From Gallionella sp. (GTDB lineage: Bacteria > Pseudomonadota > Gammaproteobacteria > Burkholderiales > Gallionellaceae), in NCBI GenBank assembly GCA_023259035.1, contig JAHFRA010000006.1, positions 1 to 64,000 on the forward strand: a stretch of 64,000 nt of DNA. The letters run 5' to 3'. Numbering within the stretch: the stretch's first letter is position 1; each line of letters opens with the position of its first letter. Made by a program: the position numbers and the translations under genes. Under the pieces are notes generated by a model, which saw nothing but the letters and a program-made list of their open reading frames with translations, did no database searches and was not told the origin of the DNA. This document shows, one piece after another, positions 46,532-54,306 of the stretch.

Positions 46532-46966
46532 TCAAATCGGATTAAAGTCATACGGATAACTTTGCAATACCGGCTTCAACCTCATATCCTCGCCGCTGAT
46601 ATGCTCGATAAACCAATCCCGCAAAAATATGGGGTAATGCCCCATCGCGTATTCGCACCATGCTTCGTTCAACATGTCGCCCCCAACCAACTGGCTCAAT
46701 GTGGACTCAAGCTTCTTCAACAAATGCCGATGTGCCAGTTCGTGTTGCTCAAAATGGAAATTGAGCGTCCGCGCAAACCTGGCCTCGTTTGCAAAATGAG
46801 CCTGCGCACAGTTCTTGAGCGATTCGATCGCCCTCAACAAGGCGTGAATGTCATTTTTGTTAATCAGGTATTCAATGTTATTGATCATTCCTATCAGATT
46901 TTTATGTTCCAAATCCAGCACGGCATTTCCGACACTCAAATGATTTTTCCATATTAAGGCCATCAT
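46532..46966 (-). CDS. Bacteriohemerythrin
   Basis: A 144-residue four-helix diiron protein. The metal-ligand pattern is present: H in LDLEHKNLIG, H and E in AQAHFANEARFA, HELAHRH, and H/D in WFIEHISGEDM. These proteins bind oxygen reversibly and may buffer, deliver or sense O2. It lies 142 nt upstream of the response regulator start and downstream of another hemerythrin, suggesting oxygen-linked behaviour. Confidence 0.92.
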   Translation of the reverse strand: MMALIWKNHLSVGNAVLDLEHKNLIGMINNIEYLINKNDIHALLRAIESLKNCAQAHFANEARFARTLNFHFEQHELAHRHLLKKLESTLSQLVGGDMLNEAWCEYAMGHYPIFLRDWFIEHISGEDMRLKPVLQSYPYDFNPI

Positions 46967-47029
46967 TAATTCCTTGAGGTAATATTTTCGCGTCTTGATG
47001 AAACGCCGTATAGCTATAACCCATGCCGC

Positions 47030-47263
47030 CTACGGCTGTGCCATATGCTCGTCACCGCATCCCGTCCGTACCGGTTTGTCGTGCATGGGCAAGGTGGCTA
47101 CCCAGTGTTTAAACGCCGCCTCCAACGTATCAAACTGGGCGTCTATCTCTACCACTTGCCCGATTGTCAGCTGGCCAACCGCATAGCGGTTATTTTCCAG
47201 CTTGGCGACGCTGTGGTTGATATGCTCTTTGACTACCCTGCCTAATATTTTCCTGATTCGCAT
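47030..47263 (-). CDS. Small protein of unknown function between hemerythrins
   Basis: I start at ATG 47263 (MRIRKILGRVVKEHINHSVAKLENNRYAVGQLTIGQVVEIDAQFDTLEAAFKHW), 11 nt after GGAG; the track start is a GTG four codons earlier. About 77 residues, no signal or membrane segment, mixed helix and strand. I do not recognise a family. The ORF is real-looking because its composition resembles its neighbours and it sits in a regular gap between two hemerythrin genes on the same strand. Confidence 0.55.
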   Translation of the reverse strand: MRIRKILGRVVKEHINHSVAKLENNRYAVGQLTIGQVVEIDAQFDTLEAAFKHWVATLPMHDKPVRTGCGDEHMAQP

Positions 47264-47303
47264 TATGTTCGCCACTCCCGATGTTGATTGAATCTGTTAA
47301 CGG

Positions 47304-47750
47304 TCAACAGCAACTACAGGCATCCGCTCCGTCAATCTTGAAGTCGTATGGGCGGGTTTGCAGCATTCGTTTCATCTGCATGTCTTCATCGGTGATGTGC
47401 CCGATCAGCCAATCCCGCAAAAACTGAGCGTAATGCTCCATTACGTATATGGCCGTTACGCCATCCTTCTCCACTTCATGTCTTGTAAGATTTATTTCTG
47501 CCAGAATGTTCTGATGATCGATCTGGTGTTTGACGAAAGGAATGTCGAGTGCAAGCGCGAACAGTTGCTCGTTCAAAAAATGGTGATTCATGCAGGCATT
47601 GAGCCGTTTGAGCGCGCGTGACACGGCAAAGTAGTCTCTCGCTTTAGTTACACAGTCAATATCCTGGGCCAATCCCATCAGTTTTTTATGATCGGAATCG
47701 AGAATTGCATTCCCGACACTCAATTGCCCTGTCCACACCAAGTCCATCAT
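47304..47750 (-). CDS. Bacteriohemerythrin with Cys-rich C-terminus
   Basis: A 148-residue hemerythrin paralogous to the one at 46.5 kb: ILDSDHKKLMGLAQDI, ACMNHHFLNEQLFALAL, VKHQIDHQNIL and WLIGHITDEDMQMKRMLQTRPYDF carry the iron ligands. The C-terminus GADACSCC has three Cys in the last four residues, which is unusual and could bind metal or form a redox centre. Likely co-transcribed with the 77-residue gene and the second hemerythrin. Confidence 0.92.
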   Translation of the reverse strand: MMDLVWTGQLSVGNAILDSDHKKLMGLAQDIDCVTKARDYFAVSRALKRLNACMNHHFLNEQLFALALDIPFVKHQIDHQNILAEINLTRHEVEKDGVTAIYVMEHYAQFLRDWLIGHITDEDMQMKRMLQTRPYDFKIDGADACSCC

Positions 47751-47867
47751 GATTTTTTGTCCACTGTTATTACGACACGACGCATCGGGTCAATTCCACA
47801 TGAAACAGATCATCGTTCAGCTTGCCGAACAATACGAATATGGGTACTAAAACTTCTCCGCAACAGC

Positions 47868-48893
47868 TTAATTCCACGGCATCCTGAATCTAATCCCGGG
47901 AGTTTGATCCCAGCAAATATTAAATACCTTTTTCTGGGTTTCTGCCGGCAGATGCAAATAACCTGCTTCAAGATTTCTCTTGTCCCCCTTGTCGTAAGCC
48001 CACTCGAAAAATTCCAGGACTTTTTTGGCGTCCGCAGATTTGTGAACCAGAATAAAAGTGGCGCTGGTGATGGGCCAGGCTTCCTTGCCGGATTTGTTGA
48101 TCATGGGTTCACAGAAACATTTGGATGATTCGATGCCAATGGAAGCGGCCCTGAACGAGGCTTCAGATGGTTTGACGAAGCTGCCGTCGCGGTTTTTCAG
48201 CTGGGCGTAATTTATTTTATCTTGCATGGCGTAGGTATATTCCAGATAGCCGATGGAACCACTGACACTTTTTACATAAGAAGCCATCCCTCCGCTGCCG
48301 TGGGTGCCGATACCGGTTTTCCAGGGAACGGTATTGCCCACACCCATGCCAGACTTCCACTCCGGGCTGACTTGCGACAGGTAGGAGGTAAAAATCCGTG
48401 TCAGGCCGGAATCGTCGATACGATGCACCACATTGATTTCCAGGTCGGGCAGCTTCACGCTGTTATTGTCGGCGGCGATACGCGCATCGTTCCACTTGGC
48501 AATCTTGCCCATAAAAATATCGGCCAGCACCTTGCCTGAAAGTCTGAGCTGCCCCTCGGCGACACCCGCCAGATTAATCACGGGTACCACGCCACCAACC
48601 AAGGACGGAAACTGGATCAAGCCATTCTTTTCCAAGTCTTCCTGTGTCATTGGAATATCGGTGGCGCCGAACTCAACGGTGTTGTGCAGAATTTGCTCGA
48701 CGCCGTCACTGGACCCTGTGGGGTTGTAGTACACCCTGATGCCGGTCTCCATTTGGTAGTTATTGGCCCATCTCAGATAAGCCGTGGAGGGAAAGGTGGC
48801 GCCTGCGCCAATGATAAAATCTTCAGCCGGGGCGACATTTGCCACCGACAGCAAGACTGCCAGCCCAATACAGCGGGTCAGACGATTAACCAT
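47868..48893 (-). CDS. pstS: PstS-like phosphate-binding protein
   Basis: A 341-residue secreted protein (signal peptide ending VANVAPA). The phosphate-binding loops are visible: IGAGATFPSTAYLRWANNYQ, YNPTGSSDGVEQI, FGATDIPMT, RIDDSGLTRIFTSYL and THGSGGMASYVKSV. PstS delivers phosphate to PstCAB, which is not encoded here, so this is a solitary copy and could serve high-affinity uptake or sensing. No Pho box was recognised upstream. Confidence 0.9.
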   Translation of the reverse strand: MVNRLTRCIGLAVLLSVANVAPAEDFIIGAGATFPSTAYLRWANNYQMETGIRVYYNPTGSSDGVEQILHNTVEFGATDIPMTQEDLEKNGLIQFPSLVGGVVPVINLAGVAEGQLRLSGKVLADIFMGKIAKWNDARIAADNNSVKLPDLEINVVHRIDDSGLTRIFTSYLSQVSPEWKSGMGVGNTVPWKTGIGTHGSGGMASYVKSVSGSIGYLEYTYAMQDKINYAQLKNRDGSFVKPSEASFRAASIGIESSKCFCEPMINKSGKEAWPITSATFILVHKSADAKKVLEFFEWAYDKGDKRNLEAGYLHLPAETQKKVFNICWDQTPGIRFRMPWN

Positions 48894-48954
48894 TTTCGTT
48901 CCCCATCAATCTACACATGGACGCGCACCATACGCACTATTTATCGATATTGGT

Positions 48955-48986
48955 ATAGGCCGAAATATCTAGATATTTCAGCCTAT
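48955..48986. repeat. 32-bp palindrome in the pstS / cytochrome b561 divergent spacer
   Basis: ATAGGC, one mismatch, then the perfect 18-bp core GAAATATCTAGATATTTC, one mismatch, then GCCTAT. It lies 62 bp upstream of pstS and 185 bp upstream of the cytochrome gene. It could be an operator or transcript hairpin. Confidence 0.7.
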
Positions 48987-49170
48987 TGACTTTAGGAGAT
49001 TGATCCGGGTCGGAACAATACAAACCAAGCGCAAAACAGGCTAGCCACTCCCGTGCAGCATAGCCTCAGCGGCAATTGCCGGGAACGGTGGCGAATTCCA
49101 ATATGCCTCTTGAACCGGTACGAGTTAAGATATGAACTGTTCAAATGATCAAGGGAATTGGAAAATCACC

Positions 49171-49710
49171 ATGACCAATCGCTACACCCGCACCGCCATC
49201 ACCCTGCACTGGACAATCGCCCTGCTGATCTTTGCCGCCTTTCCGCTTGGTGTGTATATGCACGACTTACCCCTGTCGCCGAACAAGCTCCAGCTATATA
49301 GCTATCACAAGTGGATTGGGGTCACCATTTTTCTGCTTGCCGTGCTGCGCATGGCGTGGCGTATCACGCATCGCCCGCCGCCGCTTCCGGGGATGCAACG
49401 CTGGGAGAAGATCGCGGCGCATGCCACGCACTACCTGTTGTATGTGCTGATATTCGCCATACCGTTAAGCGGTTGGTTGATGAGCTCCGCCAAGGGTGTC
49501 CAGACCGTGTGGTTCGGCGTGCTGCCGCTGCCCAACCTGGTTTCCAAAAGCAAGGAATTGGGGGAATTGCTCAAAGAGGTGCATGAAAGCCTGAATTTTC
49601 TCATGCTGGGCCTGGTATTTGCCCATGTCGGAGCCGCACTCAAACACCATTTCATCGAGCGCGACGATATACTGGCGCGCATGATTCCGTCCCTGAAGAG
49701 AACATCATGA
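49171..49710 (+). CDS. Cytochrome b561
   Basis: Starting at ATG 49171 (MTNRYTRTAITLHWTIALLIFAAFPLGVYM) gives 179 residues, the usual size; the ATG at 49132 lacks a ribosome site. Four membrane helices carry the haem His residues (TLHW, YSYHKWIG, ATHYLLYVLIFAIPLSGWLMSSA, FAHVGAALKHHF). It is a di-haem inner-membrane protein oxidising or reducing quinone, as shown for E. coli CybB. It overlaps the first YceI gene by ATGA, giving the familiar yceJ-yceI pairing. Confidence 0.93.
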   Translation: MTNRYTRTAITLHWTIALLIFAAFPLGVYMHDLPLSPNKLQLYSYHKWIGVTIFLLAVLRMAWRITHRPPPLPGMQRWEKIAAHATHYLLYVLIFAIPLSGWLMSSAKGVQTVWFGVLPLPNLVSKSKELGELLKEVHESLNFLMLGLVFAHVGAALKHHFIERDDILARMIPSLKRTS

Positions 49711-50264
49711 AACGTTTTCTGATTATTCCGCTGCTGCTCGCGGCCTTGCCGGCACCCGGCACAGAGTTCAACGTGCTTCGCCCGCAGCAAAGCAGCATTA
49801 CTTTTGTATCAAAACAAATGGGCGTGCCGGTGGAGGGCAGCTTCAAAAAGTTCACGGCACAGATCGCCGTGAACCCGGCCAAGCCGGAAGCCGGCACGGC
49901 GCGCATCGATATCGATCTGGGCAGCATCGACACCGGTAGCGCAGAAGCAGATGAAGAGGTTGCGGGCAAGGCATGGTTTGACAGCAAGAAATATCCTGCT
50001 GCCAGCTTCTCGTCCAGCGGTATCAGCAGCCTGGACAAGGGTCGTTACGAGGTGCTCGGCAAGATGTCCATCAAGGGAAAGACGCTGGACATCAAAGCCC
50101 CTTTCACGCTCAAACAGGAAGCTGATACACTGATCGTCGAGGGCCAGTTCCCGCTCAACAGGCTCGATTATGGCATCGGTTCCGGCGTCTGGTCAGACCC
50201 CAGCGTGGTAGCCGACGCAGTACAGATCCGCTTTCGTTTTGTCGTTGTTGCAGCAAAAAAGTAA
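49707..50264 (+). CDS. YceI-family periplasmic protein (first copy)
   Basis: A 185-residue protein with signal-like N-terminus (MKRFLIIPLLLAALPAPG). The lipocalin-like YceI fold is evident: SSITFVSKQMGVPVEGSFKKFTAQIAVNP, ARIDIDLGSIDTGSAEADEEVAGKAWFDSKKYPAASFSS, GKMSIKGKTLDIKAPFTLKQ. YceI proteins bind polyisoprenoids such as ubiquinone precursors. This copy has no clear AxA cleavage site. It is translationally coupled to cytochrome b561. Confidence 0.92.
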   Translation: MKRFLIIPLLLAALPAPGTEFNVLRPQQSSITFVSKQMGVPVEGSFKKFTAQIAVNPAKPEAGTARIDIDLGSIDTGSAEADEEVAGKAWFDSKKYPAASFSSSGISSLDKGRYEVLGKMSIKGKTLDIKAPFTLKQEADTLIVEGQFPLNRLDYGIGSGVWSDPSVVADAVQIRFRFVVVAAKK

Positions 50265-50305
50265 TTCCCATATTGTCCGTTAACCACCCTGAAGGGAGAA
50301 GCCCC

Positions 50306-50881
50306 ATGAATAAAAACTTTACGAGTATCGTCGCAATCGCCTTGACCGGTCTGCTCGCCGCGCCCGCGTTCGCTGCGGATAGCTATACCGTTGATCCCCG
50401 GCATACCTTTCCGATGTTCGAGGTCAACCACATGGGTTTCTCAACCCAACGCGGCCGCTTCAACCAGAGCAGCGGCAACATTACCCTCGACACCGCCGCG
50501 AAAAAAGGCAGCGTGGAACTTACCATTGCTACCGCATCCCTCGATATGGGGTTGGATAAATGGGACGAGCATCTGAAGTCCGAGGATTTTTTCAACGTCG
50601 CGCAATTCCCGACCATGCACTTCACTTCGGACAAACTGGTGTTCGACGGTGACAAGGTGGTGGCAGCCGAGGGCAGCTTTACCCTGCTCGGCGTGACCAA
50701 ACCGCTGACGCTCACCGTCTCCAATTTCCGCTGTGCGCCCCACCCGATGAACAAGAAACAAACCTGCGGCGCAGATATCACCGCCACCTTCAAACGCTCT
50801 GAATTCGGCATGACCAAGTACGTCCCGGGCGTGAGCGATGAAGTGAAAATCTCGACCCCGGTGGAAGCGGTAAAAGATTAA
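50306..50881 (+). CDS. YceI-family periplasmic protein (second copy)
   Basis: ATG 50306 follows AAGGGAGAAG and starts a classical signal peptide (MNKNFTSIVAIALTGLLAAPAFA). The 191 residues show the YceI fold (YTVDPRHTFPMFEVNHMGFSTQRGRFNQSSGNI, LKSEDFFNVAQFPTMHFTS, LTLLGVTKPLTL-like FTLLGVTKPLTLTVSNFRC). It has two Cys (FRCAPHPMNKKQTCGAD) that may form a disulfide. Its sequence differs strongly from the first copy, so this is an old duplication with probable ligand difference. Confidence 0.94.
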   Translation: MNKNFTSIVAIALTGLLAAPAFAADSYTVDPRHTFPMFEVNHMGFSTQRGRFNQSSGNITLDTAAKKGSVELTIATASLDMGLDKWDEHLKSEDFFNVAQFPTMHFTSDKLVFDGDKVVAAEGSFTLLGVTKPLTLTVSNFRCAPHPMNKKQTCGADITATFKRSEFGMTKYVPGVSDEVKISTPVEAVKD

Positions 50882-50957
50882 TGGCCTGCTGATTCAACAG
50901 GTGTCCCCCTTGGCACGGAACAGCGTGCCCTGATGATTTTGTGAATAAAAAACGACG

Positions 50958-51500
50958 ATGAACTTGAAAGAAACCCGCATAGACTCGGCCTTGATGTATG
51001 AAGGCAGTTTCATGCAGGTACGCAAAGATAGCGTGCTTCTGCCCGATGGTGCGGTAAGCAGCCGCGAATACATCACTCACCCCGGTGCAGTGGCAGTGCT
51101 GGCAATATTAGATAACGGCAATCTGGTGATGGAGCGGCAGTACCGCTATGCGCCGCAACGCGAATTCATCGAATTGCCTGCCGGAAAAATAGATCACGGC
51201 GAGGATGCTCTGATCACCGCGCAACGCGAGTTACTGGAAGAAACCGGCTACGTGGCAGACGAATGGGCGCATCTGACCACGGTGTGGCCATGTATCGGTT
51301 ATGCCGACGAGCGCATGGAATATTTCCTGGCGCGTGGCCTCACCCATCAAGGCTCTCACCTCGACGACGGTGAATTTCTCGAAGTGTTCGAGCTGTCACT
51401 TGCCGAAGCGATAGAGTGGATCGGGCAAGGCAAAATCAACGACAGCAAGACTATCGTCGGACTGTTCTGGCTGGAGAAGACGCTCAAGGGGTGGGGATAA
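50958..51500 (+). CDS. ADP-ribose pyrophosphatase-like NUDIX hydrolase
   Basis: A 180-residue NudF-like enzyme. The N-terminus MYEGSFMQVRKDSVLLPDGAVSSREYITHPGAVAVLAI and the Nudix box GKIDHGEDALITAQRELLEETGYV match ADP-ribose pyrophosphatases, and the acidic loop near the C-terminus (GSHLDDGEFLEVFELSLAEA) is present. It would split ADP-ribose to AMP and ribose 5-phosphate. No strong ribosome site; a GGCACG/CGTGCC hairpin (50912-50929) separates it from the YceI gene. Confidence 0.9.
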   Translation: MNLKETRIDSALMYEGSFMQVRKDSVLLPDGAVSSREYITHPGAVAVLAILDNGNLVMERQYRYAPQREFIELPAGKIDHGEDALITAQRELLEETGYVADEWAHLTTVWPCIGYADERMEYFLARGLTHQGSHLDDGEFLEVFELSLAEAIEWIGQGKINDSKTIVGLFWLEKTLKGWG

Positions 51501-51602
51501 GGACGGTCGGGGCCAGAAGCCCGCATTGGATCGGGCTCTTGCCGAGTAAAGCACACCGTTTACCAACGAGGGAATCCGATTATATTTAAGTCAAATGAAG
51601 AA

Positions 51603-51866
51603 TTGTTTCAGGCCGTGAAAAACCTTGTCGGCTCGCTTGAGCGATGCGGGCATGGTTCGGAAGCCGGTGTCTTGAAGAACGGGCTGGCCTCGCTTAACGG
51701 CTTGACCGATGGGTGGGCGCTTTTGCTGGATGCTGTACGGGAGGTAGAGAGCAAGGCTGCATCCGTTTTTACCGATTCTGAAAAAGAAACCATCAGTAAA
51801 ATTCATGACGCTGTTTATCAAGCTGTCTATCGGCGTAAACGCAAGGCTTGGTGGAATTTTTGGTAG
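51603..51866 (+). CDS. Small protein of unknown function, non-ATG start
   Basis: The frame opens at TTG 51603 (87 residues), but the coding pattern continues upstream (IIFKSNEELFQAVKNLVG...). A strong ribosome site (GAGGGAA, 51568-51574) is placed for an ATT codon at 51579, a very rare initiator. The protein is helical, charged, and ends in a basic, Trp-rich tail (YRRKRKAWWNFW). I do not recognise a family. It lies between the NUDIX and GST genes. Confidence 0.5.
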   Translation: MFQAVKNLVGSLERCGHGSEAGVLKNGLASLNGLTDGWALLLDAVREVESKAASVFTDSEKETISKIHDAVYQAVYRRKRKAWWNFW

Positions 51867-51950
51867 GGTCACCGGCTGTCAAATTGTTGCGGGCTTGGCA
51901 CGTTACAACAAGACGAACCATGGATAAGTATCGCTTACAGGGAGCGCATC

Positions 51951-52559
51951 ATGAAGCTGCTCGGCACCAACGCCAGCCCCTATGTGCGCAAAGTGCGCCT
52001 GGTGCTGCTGGAGAAAAACATCCCGCACGATTACGTCGTTGATCCGCCGCGCGGGCCGGGCAGCCAAGTGGCGCGCGTCAATCCGTTGGGGCGGATTCCT
52101 GCGCTGATACTCGACGATGAAACCTGCGTGTTCGATTCGCCGGTGATCGCCGAATTTGCCGACAGCCTGAACGACCATCCGATCCTGATTCCGCGCAACG
52201 ATGCGCGGGCGCGTATGCGCGTCAAGCGCTGGGAGGCGCTGGCGGATGGCATCATGGATTCCGCGGTCACGGTGCGCACCGAAAGCATGCGCCCTGCTGA
52301 GAAGCAGGAAGCCGGCAATATCAACCTGCACAACAACGCCATCACGCGTGCACTGGTTTATGCGGCAGATCAATTGGGGGCAAGCGAATGGTGCGAAGGC
52401 GATTCCATCGCGCTGGCCGATCTCGCGCTGGCGAGCGCCCTGGCCTATCTGGATTTGCGCCAGACCGGGCGCGACTGGCGTAGCGCCCATCCCAACCTGG
52501 ACGCATGGTTTATCCGCATCAGCAAGCGTGCCAGCGTCCGCGCCACGCTTGCCGGTTGA
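51951..52559 (+). CDS. Glutathione S-transferase family protein
   Basis: A 202-residue protein. The thioredoxin-like N-terminal domain starts MKLLGTNASPYVRKVRLVLLEKNIPHDYV and has the cis-Pro and glutathione gamma-Glu contact motif (GRIPALILDDETCVFDSPVIAEF, with DSPVI as the usual ES/DS motif). An all-helical C-terminal domain follows (DSIALADLALASALAYLDLR). Cytosolic conjugation, isomerisation or peroxidase activity is possible; the exact reaction is not assigned. Confidence 0.92.
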   Translation: MKLLGTNASPYVRKVRLVLLEKNIPHDYVVDPPRGPGSQVARVNPLGRIPALILDDETCVFDSPVIAEFADSLNDHPILIPRNDARARMRVKRWEALADGIMDSAVTVRTESMRPAEKQEAGNINLHNNAITRALVYAADQLGASEWCEGDSIALADLALASALAYLDLRQTGRDWRSAHPNLDAWFIRISKRASVRATLAG

Positions 52560-52734
52560 GCGCCACCAAACGCCCCGTCTTTGTGCGCACCGCGGCGCAG
52601 CGCACCTAATTAGCGCGCGCATTGGTATTGCTCTGACGCTAAACATTACAAAACCTTTACGAATCAACATCACTTGTCGATGGAACAGAAATTGCTTACT
52701 GTTTTCTGATTTGTTCTCACATAGGGGTTAAGAC

Positions 52735-53946
52735 ATGGAAAATCTGGGAAACCTGAAAGCAGGCAGCGATACGCTGTTCATCCTGCTCGGTGCCGTCATG
52801 GTGTTGGCGATGCACGCCGGGTTTGCTTTTCTGGAACTGGGTACGGTGCGCAAGAAGAATCAGGTAAACGCGCTGGTGAAAATTCTCACCGACTTTGCCG
52901 TCTCCACGCTGGCATATTTTTTCATCGGTTACAGCATCGCCTATGGCGTCAATTTTTTCACCGGCGCGGAACAGTTGGCGCAGAAAAATGGCTACGAGCT
53001 GGTCAAATTTTTCTTCCTGCTCACCTTTGCCGCCGCCATTCCCGCCATCGTTTCCGGCGGCGTAGCCGAGCGTGCGCGGTTCAACCCGATGCTTGCCGCC
53101 ACCTTCGTGTTGGTGGGTTTTATTTATCCTTTCTTTGAGGGTATCGTCTGGAATCATAGATTCGGTGTTCAGGATTGGCTGCATGCTTCATTCGGTGCGG
53201 AATTCCACGACTTCGCCGGTTCTGTTGTGGTGCATGCGATGGGCGGCTGGATAGCATTGGCGGCGGTACTGTTGCTCGGCGCTCGGCGCGGTCGCTACAA
53301 CAAGGATGGGCGCCTCTCGGCACATCCTCCTTCGAGCATCCCGTTTCTCGCGCTCGGCGCGTGGATACTCACCGTGGGCTGGTTCGGCTTCAACGTCATG
53401 TCGGCACAGGAAATCAGCAAGATCAGCGGGCTGGTTGCGGTCAACTCGCTGATGGCAATGGTGGGCGGCACACTGGCCGCGCTGTGGCTGGGCAAGAACG
53501 ACCCCGGCTTCGTGCATAACGGCCCGCTGGCCGGGCTGGTGGCGGTATGCGCCGGTTCCGACCTGATGCACCCGATGGGTGCGCTGCTGACCGGCGGCGT
53601 GGCCGGTGGTCTGTTTGTATGGATGTTCACGCTCACGCAGAACCGCTGGAAAATTGACGACGTGCTCGGCGTATGGCCGCTGCATGGCTTGTGCGGCGCA
53701 TGGGGCGGTATCGCTGCGGGCATTTTCGGCATGAAAGCTCTGGGCGGCCTGGGTGGCGTGAGCTTCATGGCGCAATTGTTTGGCACGTTGCTCGGTGTGG
53801 TGATAGCCTTCGCCGGCGGCTGTCTGGTGTATGGCGCGTTAAAGATGTTGGTCGGCATCCGGTTGGATGCAGAGGAAGAATTCAACGGTGCGGATTTGAG
53901 CATCCACAAAATCACTGCCACGCCGGAGCGCGAATCGGGCTGGTAA
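52735..53946 (+). CDS. amt: Ammonium transporter Amt
   Basis: A 403-residue, eleven-helix channel protein with AGGGG ribosome site. Pore features are conserved: the twin His in DFAGSVVVHAMGG and WPLHGLCGAWGG, and the GGVAERARFNP and GWFGFN segments. It conducts ammonium/ammonia into the cell. The N-terminus (MENLGNLKAGSDTLFILLGAVMVLAMHAGFAFLELGTVRKKNQVNAL) is of the type without signal peptide. No glnK is adjacent, which is unusual because amt and glnK are commonly paired. Confidence 0.95.
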   Translation: MENLGNLKAGSDTLFILLGAVMVLAMHAGFAFLELGTVRKKNQVNALVKILTDFAVSTLAYFFIGYSIAYGVNFFTGAEQLAQKNGYELVKFFFLLTFAAAIPAIVSGGVAERARFNPMLAATFVLVGFIYPFFEGIVWNHRFGVQDWLHASFGAEFHDFAGSVVVHAMGGWIALAAVLLLGARRGRYNKDGRLSAHPPSSIPFLALGAWILTVGWFGFNVMSAQEISKISGLVAVNSLMAMVGGTLAALWLGKNDPGFVHNGPLAGLVAVCAGSDLMHPMGALLTGGVAGGLFVWMFTLTQNRWKIDDVLGVWPLHGLCGAWGGIAAGIFGMKALGGLGGVSFMAQLFGTLLGVVIAFAGGCLVYGALKMLVGIRLDAEEEFNGADLSIHKITATPERESGW

Positions 53947-53985
53947 ATTCAATTTGCTTGGCGGATCCAAGAACCAACTGCTACT

Positions 53986-54172
53986 AAACAATAATATGCC
54001 TCTGAACTATTCTCAGGCACTTGTTGGTTCACTCCTTCCCCTGCTTGCGGGGGTTGGGATGGGGGCAAACAACGGCGATTAGCAAGGCAAACGCCCCCTC
54101 CCCCGCGCGCTACGCGCGCAAGGGAGGGAGCATGTGCATCTCCTGAGAATGGTTCAGAGGCATAAACAATAA
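53986..54172. mobile_element. MITE-like insertion with target duplication
   Basis: Inverted ends of 22 bp with one mismatch (53996-54017 and 54142-54163; ATGCCTCTGAAC... inward) enclose a GC-rich core with no coding capacity. Both sides are flanked by the same 9-mer AAACAATAA (53986-53994 and 54164-54172), as expected of a target-site duplication. Total inserted length is about 169 bp. It separated amt from its terminator hairpin. No transposase is present. Confidence 0.75.
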
Positions 54173-54175
54173 AGC

Positions 54176-54197
54176 ACCCCGTAGCTTGCTGCGGGGT
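54176..54197 (+). terminator. Hairpin downstream of amt
   Basis: ACCCCG-TAGCTTGCT-GCGGGGT forms a strong stem, now displaced from the amt stop by the MITE-like insertion. There is little T-run, so it is a moderate candidate. Confidence 0.45.
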
Positions 54198-54306
54198 ATT
54201 AACGGCGCTCTTCAATCCGCTGGTTCAATCAGCCTTCGCTCCAAAGAGCGGGGAATTGAACCCGTAGAGATTAAACTGTTGCGGTTGGTTATTGAATCCG
54301 TCCTGC

